Source of the DNA: ZC4RG19 sp036279475
Lineage (GTDB): Bacteria; Actinomycetota; Acidimicrobiia; Acidimicrobiales; VFJN01
Direction: 5' to 3'
Assembly: GCA_036279475.1 (NCBI GenBank)
Contig: DASUJB010000142.1
Coordinates: 1-15,832 of the forward strand
Length of the DNA: 15,832 nucleotides
Below are positions 11,545-15,832 of the stretch, one piece after another. The translations under genes were made by a program, and so were the position numbers. Each line of letters starts with the position of its first letter. The stretch's first letter is position 1. The notes beneath the pieces are model-generated. The model saw only the letters and a program-made list of their open reading frames with translations. It did not search any database and was not told the origin of the DNA.

Positions 11545-14031
11545 TCAGCTCTGCGCCGCCGCCGTGGGGACCTCGGCGTCGGCGGGGGCCGCCGGCTGGT
11601 GCCGGGGCTTCAGCCCCCGGGTGACCCAACCGCGCTCCTCGGCCCACACCAGCATCGGGGGCAGGAACACGAGGGCGGACAGCAGCGCCACCGCCACGTT
11701 CATGGCCACGATCAGGCCGAAGTCGCGGAGCAGGGGGAGCGAGGAGAAGGCGATGACCGCCACCCCCGACACGGCCGTCAGCGCCGAGGCGATGAAGGCC
11801 CGTCCCGTGCGCCGAGCGGTGGCCTCGACCGCCTCTCGCGGCGTGTAGCCCCGCTGCCTCTCCTCCACGAACCGCAACAGGATGAGCGAGGTGAACTCGG
11901 TGCACAGGGCCACCACGAGGGGACCGCCCACGGCCGTCATGGGGCTGAGCTGGAGGTCGAGCACCCAGGCCACCAGGGAAGCCGCCCCCGTGGCGATCAG
12001 GACGGGGACCATGGACAGGAGGGCTCGCACCACGCTGCGCAGGCGGAAGGTGAGGAAGCCGAACACGAAGGCCACGGCCAGGTAGGTGAGCAGGACCCGG
12101 TTGGCCTCGATGTTCTCCAGCAGGCCGACGCCCACGACCGCCAGCCCCGACGGCGTCGCCCGGACCCCGGGCGGGATGGTGACCCCCTCGGCGGTACGGC
12201 CGGACGCCAGCTCGTCCCGGATCTCGTTGGTGTAGACAGCCCTCTCGTCGAGCGAGCCCGGCCCGGTGCGGAAGACGATGTTGAGGGCGCCACCGTCGGG
12301 GTTCACCAGGGACCTCTGGATGTCCGGCGGGGCCACGTCGTAGGCCCTCCGGACGTCCGCCCCGGTGGGAGGGAGGACCGTGGTGCCCGGCACCTCGAGC
12401 ACGAAGGACACCGTCGTCACGATCGACGACGCCGTCAGGAGGTCGCGGGGCCGCTCGGCGAGCTGCTCGTCGGCGAACTCGGTGACGAAGCGGGCCGTGG
12501 CGTCGTCGAACACGTCGTCGGACTCGACGAAGATGCCGAGCTCGGCGGACGACCCGGTCTCGCGCTTGAGCGTGTCGATGTCGCGGATCACCTGGGTGTC
12601 CTGGTTGACCCAGTTCTCGGGATCGCTCTCGACGGTCAGGTCGTCCTCCACGAGGATCCCACCGGCGAACACCACCACGCTGACCACCGCCAGGGGCACG
12701 GCCGTCCTCGTGGGCAGGTCGCCGAGCCAGACGACCAGCCGGGCCAGCCGGCCCTGGCTGAAGTCCCGCCGGCTCCGCGTGGGGGAGCGGAACTCGCGGA
12801 TGCCGAGGATGGCGAGGGGCAGGACGATGCTGCACACGCAGATGGCGGCGATGCCGACGGCCAGCAGCAGGCCGAAGTCGCGGATCATGGGCACCTTGGC
12901 GAAGCGGAGCGCCATGAAGGCGAAGATGGCGTCGAAGGTGACCACGAGGAGTGCCGGGCCCAGGTTGACGGCCGCCTCCTGGATCGGATGCTCCTCGCGG
13001 GCGATCACCACCTCCTCCTCGATGCGCGAGTGCATCTGGATCGCGTAGTCGATGCCGACGCCGAGCATCACCGGCAGGCCGGCGATGGTGACCACCGAGA
13101 GGGGGATGCCCAGGTAGCCGGCGAGGCCGAAGGCCCACATGACGCCGACGAGGATGACGAAGAGGGGCAGCAGCCGCCAGCGCACCCCGAACAGCAGCAC
13201 GAGGATCACCACCATGATCCCCACCGCGATGCCGCCCAGCGTGAGCATCCCGCCCCGCAGGTAGTCGTTGAGGTCCTTGAGGAGGACGGACGCCCCGGTG
13301 GTGACGGTGCTGGCGTTGTCGAACGGCTCCGCCTGGGCCACGTCCTGGACCCGCTCCGAGGCCGCGCCCTCCAGCTCCAGGGACAGGTTCCCGTCGATGC
13401 GGGTGACCATCTGGGCGTGCCGCTCGTCGGGGAAGAAGGGGAGGAGCGACTTGCGGATCTCTCCCTGGTTGTCGTAGAGGAGGAACTCCAGCCACGCCCG
13501 GTTCTCGAACGTGCGCTCGCCCCGGACGGCACCGATGCGCTCGAGGGTGGTGATCGAGTCCTCGACGCGGATCGCCCGCGCCTCGGGGTCCGGGTCGCGC
13601 TCGCTGGCCCCGAGCAGGGCCTGCCCGGCCGGGCTCTGGGTGACGTCGCCGCTGGGGCTCGACACCAGGTTCTGGGTGAACTCGAGCGCCGTCAGCGGGC
13701 TGATGACGCTGAAGACGCCGTCCGTGCCGCGCAGCTCGTCCTGGATCGCCTCCATGCGGGCGATGTTCCGAGGGGTGAACAGGTCGACGACCGTCTCGCC
13801 CTCGTCCAGCGTGAACAGGGTGACGACCGCCTGACCGCCGAAGAGGTCCTGGTAGGCGACGCTGTCCTTGTAGACCTGCTCGTCCTTGTTCAGGTACGAG
13901 TCCTGGCCGGTGGCGAACTCGAGCTGGGTGACGCCGACGCCCAGCGCCAACGTGATCGCCAGGCCGGCGACACCGACGATGCCGGCGTGCTTGCCGAAGT
14001 TGAGGGCCATCCAGGCCCAGGCGCGTCGCAT
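11545..14031 (-). CDS. RND superfamily exporter, HAE3/MMPL type
   Basis: This 828-residue inner-membrane protein has the duplicated RND plan: one N-terminal helix (about residues 15-35), a large extracytoplasmic loop, a block of five helices, a second single helix and loop, and a second five-helix block. The first block contains LRGGMLTLGGIAVGIMVVILVLL and the hallmark GVGIDYAIQMHSRIEEE; the second has the equivalent LRFVEERQRGYTPREAVEATARRTGRAFIASALTAVSGVAVIAFSSLPLLRDFG. The first loop starts ATGQDSYLNKDEQVYKDSVAYQDLFGG, typical of the largely archaeal and actinobacterial HAE3 family, which presumably export lipids or amphiphiles using proton motive force. No cytoplasmic C-terminal domain like that of mycobacterial MmpL3 is present. 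The ATG at 14031 has AAGGA 11 bases upstream. It is divergent from the Fur-family gene. Substrate unknown. Confidence 0.85.
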   Translation of the reverse strand: MRRAWAWMALNFGKHAGIVGVAGLAITLALGVGVTQLEFATGQDSYLNKDEQVYKDSVAYQDLFGGQAVVTLFTLDEGETVVDLFTPRNIARMEAIQDELRGTDGVFSVISPLTALEFTQNLVSSPSGDVTQSPAGQALLGASERDPDPEARAIRVEDSITTLERIGAVRGERTFENRAWLEFLLYDNQGEIRKSLLPFFPDERHAQMVTRIDGNLSLELEGAASERVQDVAQAEPFDNASTVTTGASVLLKDLNDYLRGGMLTLGGIAVGIMVVILVLLFGVRWRLLPLFVILVGVMWAFGLAGYLGIPLSVVTIAGLPVMLGVGIDYAIQMHSRIEEEVVIAREEHPIQEAAVNLGPALLVVTFDAIFAFMALRFAKVPMIRDFGLLLAVGIAAICVCSIVLPLAILGIREFRSPTRSRRDFSQGRLARLVVWLGDLPTRTAVPLAVVSVVVFAGGILVEDDLTVESDPENWVNQDTQVIRDIDTLKRETGSSAELGIFVESDDVFDDATARFVTEFADEQLAERPRDLLTASSIVTTVSFVLEVPGTTVLPPTGADVRRAYDVAPPDIQRSLVNPDGGALNIVFRTGPGSLDERAVYTNEIRDELASGRTAEGVTIPPGVRATPSGLAVVGVGLLENIEANRVLLTYLAVAFVFGFLTFRLRSVVRALLSMVPVLIATGAASLVAWVLDLQLSPMTAVGGPLVVALCTEFTSLILLRFVEERQRGYTPREAVEATARRTGRAFIASALTAVSGVAVIAFSSLPLLRDFGLIVAMNVAVALLSALVFLPPMLVWAEERGWVTRGLKPRHQPAAPADAEVPTAAAQS

Positions 14032-14049
14032 CGGTACGGAGGTCCTTCC

Positions 14050-14083
14050 GGGTGGCGCCCTTCGGGGGGAGGGGGACAGGGGG
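14050..14083 (+). other. G-rich tract (possible G-quadruplex) in the exporter/fur intergenic region
   Basis: Runs of G at 14050-14052, 14064-14069, 14071-14075 and 14079-14083 satisfy a loose G-quadruplex pattern, with a first loop of 11 bases and later loops of one and three. It sits just upstream of the probable -10 of the Fur-family gene on its non-template strand. A high-GC background makes such runs likely by chance. Confidence 0.3.
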
Positions 14084-14097
14084 CCTCTCGAACCTAC

Positions 14098-14103
14098 TAC
14101 CGT
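14098..14103 (+). promoter_or_regulatory. Probable -10 box of the Fur-family gene
   Basis: TACCGT matches the hexamer used at tlpA and lies eight bases before GTG 14112, so the transcript would have almost no leader. An overlapping TACTAC (14095-14100) is the alternative. No Shine-Dalgarno precedes the start. Confidence 0.4.
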
Positions 14104-14111
14104 CCCCCCAC

Positions 14112-14636
14112 GTGGATGCCACTCGCCGGGCAGTGGACGACGTCGTCGCGGTGTTGCGCTCCCACGGCGACCGCGTGACCGGGGCCCGCCGTGCCGTCAT
14201 CGACGCCCTGCTCGCCGGCGGCCACCACGTGACCGCCGACGAGATCGTCGCCCGCATGAACGAGCGGGAGGGTCCGGGGGGGCGGGGGCGGGAGCCCGAT
14301 CCCCACCGGGCCACCGTGTACCGCACGCTCGACCGCCTGGAGGAGCTCGGCGTCGTGTCCCACGTCCACCTGGGCCACGGCCCCTCGATCTTCCACGTCG
14401 ACCACCAGGCCACCGCCCCTCACCACCACGCGGTCTGCTCGGCGTGCGGCACGGTCGTGGAGGTGCCTCTGACCGCTCTCGACGGCCTGTCCTCGGCGCT
14501 GCGAGCTGCCCACGGCTTCGAGCTGTCGCGGCAGCACTTCGCCCTCTGGGGCCTGTGCCGGAGCTGTGCTCGCGCTGACCGCGACGGCACTGCGCCCAGT
14601 CAGCCGGCGGCGATGGCCGTCACCCCGTCGAGGTAG
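14112..14636 (+). CDS. Fur-family metalloregulator (Fur/Zur-like)
   Basis: Fur-family repressors bind inverted repeats when loaded with iron, zinc or another metal. The 174-residue product has the N-terminal winged helix (DRVTGARRAVIDALL, then HHVTADEIVARM), the recognition helix ATVYRTLDRLEELGVV at 67-82, and a C-terminal dimerisation domain with HHHAVCSACG (104-113) and GLCRSC (147-152). Cys109, Cys112, Cys149 and Cys152 form the usual structural zinc site. Between the second helix and the recognition helix there is a roughly ten-residue Gly/Arg-rich insertion (EGPGGRGRE) encoded by a G-run. GTG 14112 gives a normal length; the frame is open to 14052 but the extra residues are not family-like. 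The last 37 bases overlap serS tail to tail. Metal specificity (Fur versus Zur) cannot be set by eye; a link to the zinc operon in this window is inference. Confidence 0.88.
   Translation: MDATRRAVDDVVAVLRSHGDRVTGARRAVIDALLAGGHHVTADEIVARMNEREGPGGRGREPDPHRATVYRTLDRLEELGVVSHVHLGHGPSIFHVDHQATAPHHHAVCSACGTVVEVPLTALDGLSSALRAAHGFELSRQHFALWGLCRSCARADRDGTAPSQPAAMAVTPSR
14266..14292 (+). other. G-quadruplex-forming motif inside the Fur-family gene
   Basis: The sense strand carries G-runs at 14266-14268, 14270-14272, 14276-14282, 14284-14288 and 14290-14292, separated by one to three bases. This satisfies the G3+N1-7 pattern and encodes the Gly/Arg-rich insertion just before the recognition helix. Folding in mRNA is possible but untested. 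Confidence 0.45.
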
Positions 14637-15832
14637 GGCCGCAACGCCTCGGCGACGCCGACTGATCCGTCGGGCCGCCGGTGCGTCTCCAGGTAGGCGG
14701 CCACCGTCCGGGGCCATCCCAGGGCCGAGCCGTTCACGGTGTGGGCGACCGCCGTGCCCCGGCGCCCCCCTCCCCCCCCGTCCCCGGGGGCACGGACGCG
14801 GATGTTGGCCCGGCGGGCCTGGTAGTCGGAGAACCACGACACCGAGGAGACCTCCAGCCACTGGTCCACCCCGGGGGCGTAGGCCTCGATGTCCCAGGTG
14901 CGAGCGGCCGAGCTGCCGAGGTCGCCGGCGCACAGGTCGACGACGCGGTAGGCCAGCCCCAGGGCGTGGAGGAGGCCCTCGCTCCGGGCGAGGACGTCCT
15001 GCTGGCACGCCCGCGCCTGGCCGGCGTCGACCGCCACGGCCAGCAGCTCGACCTTGTCGAACTCGTGGCTGCGCAGGAGGCCCCGGGTGTCCTTGCCGGC
15101 GGCGCCGGCCTCCCGGCGGAAGCACGAGGTGTACGCCGCGTACCGCAGGGGCAGCCGGGAGCCGTCGAGGACCTCGTCGCGGTGCAGCGAGGTGAGCGGG
15201 ACCTCCGCCGTGGGGATGGCCCACAGGTCGTCGCGCTCGACGTGGTACGCCTCGTCGGCGAACTTCGGGAGGTGGCCGGTGGCCACCATCGTGGCCGTGA
15301 GGACCATGGTGGGCGGCCGCACCTCCTCGTAGGCGTCGGCGTTGCGGTCCAGGCTCAGCTGCACCATTGCCCGCAGCAGGCGCGCTCCCCACCCCCGGTA
15401 CATCGCGAACATCGAGCCCGAGATCTTGGTCGCCCGGGGCAGGTCGAGGAGGCCGAGCTGCTCGCCGATCTCCCAGTGGGGCACGCGCTGGTGGGCCCCG
15501 TAGGCGGCGGGGTCGTAGCCCTCCGTGCGCAGGACCACGTTGTCCGCCGGGCCCGCCCCGTCGGGAGCCTCCGGGTCGGGCGTGTTGGGCGTGGCCAGGA
15601 GCAGCTCGCGCAACTCGGCGGCGAGGCGGTCGACCTCGGCGGCGAGGGCTCGCTCGCGCGCCCCGAGCTCCCGGCTCTCGGCGGCGGCGGCCGCCGCCTC
15701 GTCGGCGCGGCCCTCGGCCCGCAGCCTCCCGACGGACCGGGACAGCTCCTTGACCTGCCGGCGCACGTCGTCCCGCTCCCCGCCCAGCCGCCGGTGGGTG
15801 GCGTCGAGGGCCAGGACGCGGCGAAGAGCCTC
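14600..15832 (-). CDS. serS: Seryl-tRNA synthetase, N-terminus cut by the window edge
   Basis: SerRS charges tRNA-Ser with serine. The visible 410 residues lack about 25 N-terminal ones, the frame running unbroken off the window edge at 15832. It opens in the N-terminal domain (EALRRVLALDATHRRL), followed by the long antiparallel coiled coil that grips the tRNA (KELSRSVGRLRAEGRADEAA onward). The class II core has motif 1 near GSMFAMYRGWGARLLRAMVQ, motif 2 CFRREAGAAGKDTRGLLRSHEFDKVEL with its catalytic Arg, the serine-binding TAEVPLT segment, and motif 3 NGSALGWPRTVAAYLETHR. Motif 3 and EVSSVSWFSDYQARRANIR deviate from the usual GSGLAVGRT and EISSCSNFEDFQ. A Gly/Arg-rich insert (GDGGGGGRRG) lies before HTVNGS. 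The stop is inside the 3' end of the convergent fur gene. Otherwise a normal housekeeping enzyme. Confidence 0.95.
   Translation of the reverse strand, partial: EALRRVLALDATHRRLGGERDDVRRQVKELSRSVGRLRAEGRADEAAAAAAESRELGARERALAAEVDRLAAELRELLLATPNTPDPEAPDGAGPADNVVLRTEGYDPAAYGAHQRVPHWEIGEQLGLLDLPRATKISGSMFAMYRGWGARLLRAMVQLSLDRNADAYEEVRPPTMVLTATMVATGHLPKFADEAYHVERDDLWAIPTAEVPLTSLHRDEVLDGSRLPLRYAAYTSCFRREAGAAGKDTRGLLRSHEFDKVELLAVAVDAGQARACQQDVLARSEGLLHALGLAYRVVDLCAGDLGSSAARTWDIEAYAPGVDQWLEVSSVSWFSDYQARRANIRVRAPGDGGGGGRRGTAVAHTVNGSALGWPRTVAAYLETHRRPDGSVGVAEALRPYLDGVTAIAAG
14757..14785 (-). other. G-quadruplex-forming motif inside serS
   Basis: On the serS sense strand G-runs of 4, 8, 6 and 4 bases (14785-14782, 14779-14772, 14770-14765, 14760-14757) are separated by loops of two, one and four bases. 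This is a strict G4 pattern. It encodes the Gly/Arg-rich insertion between VRAPGD and HTVNGS. Effect on translation is unknown. Confidence 0.5.

Noticed and set aside
11179..14178. A 999-codon open frame on the plus strand opposite the RND exporter and opuCA.
   Set aside because: It is His/Asp/Gly/Gln-rich with no family resemblance and mirrors a well-supported coding frame on the other strand. Long antisense open frames are expected at this GC content.
11492..14413. A 973-codon minus-strand frame over the same region, extending past the exporter start.
   Set aside because: It is a shifted shadow of the real 828-residue exporter, rich in Arg/Gly/Pro, and crosses the divergent fur gene.
1..15832. 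Search for CRISPR arrays, insertion sequences, tRNA/rRNA genes, phage or integrase genes.
   Set aside because: No regularly spaced repeats, transposase-like proteins, terminal inverted repeats flanked by target duplications, or tRNA-like cloverleaf sequences were recognised by eye. A covariance-model search would be needed to exclude small RNAs.

Overview
The window is about 15.8 kb of very GC-rich bacterial DNA with dense, mostly conventional gene content. Wbl (WhiB) and Fur regulators, GTG starts, GTGA stop/start overlaps and -10-like hexamers placed six bases before start codons all point to a high-GC actinobacterium. I lean towards a deep-branching class such as Acidimicrobiia, but that placement is inference and no rRNA or tRNA gene is present to test it.

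Layout, left to right. (1) 2-361 (+): 3' part of a degenerate RsbW-like anti-sigma/HATPase protein, cut by the window edge. (2) 381-3113 (-): a tightly packed zinc-type ABC importer, transcribed znuA-znuC-znuB, with a probable leaderless promoter and an adjacent perfect inverted repeat. (3) 3171-3608 (-) dut and 3701-4267 (+) orn, divergent. (4) 4268-4773: 506 bases with no conventional gene, which I read as the 5' leader of the next gene. (5) 4774-5208 (+): a WhiB-family regulator with a WhiB7-like AT-hook tail. (6) 5317-6841 (+): a TlpA/ResA-type thioredoxin and a CcdA-type membrane reductant transporter. (7) 6838-7488 (-): pdxH. (8) 7573-11366 (-): a four-gene OpuC/ProU-type osmoprotectant importer (ATPase with CBS domains, two permeases, lipoprotein receptor). 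(9) 11545-14031 (-): an RND/HAE3 (MMPL-like) exporter, divergent from (10) a Fur/Zur-family repressor at 14112-14636 (+). (11) 14600-15832 (-): serS, missing its N-terminus at the window edge and overlapping the fur tail.

The most interesting element is the whiB leader. It has a TTGACG -35-like box directly preceded by the AT-rich palindrome CGAATATTCG, then a chain of tiny upstream ORFs joined by ATGA and GTGA overlaps (4344-4352, 4349-4420, 4417-4632). Next comes a 10-bp intrinsic terminator with a T-tract (4667-4702) and then a Shine-Dalgarno and the AT-hook WhiB. A segment inside the second uORF (4604-4613) can pair with the left arm of the terminator at 9 of 10 positions, so an antiterminator is possible. 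This matches the architecture known for mycobacterial whiB7, in which uORF translation controls attenuation, but with a different and longer uORF chain.

A second theme is metal control. A perfect TGCGA-N5-TCGCA repeat abuts the probable -10 of znuA, and a Fur/Zur-family regulator lies 11 kb away in the same window. A third is promoter layout: znuA, orn and tlpA each have a TANNNT hexamer exactly six bases before the GTG start and no obvious Shine-Dalgarno.
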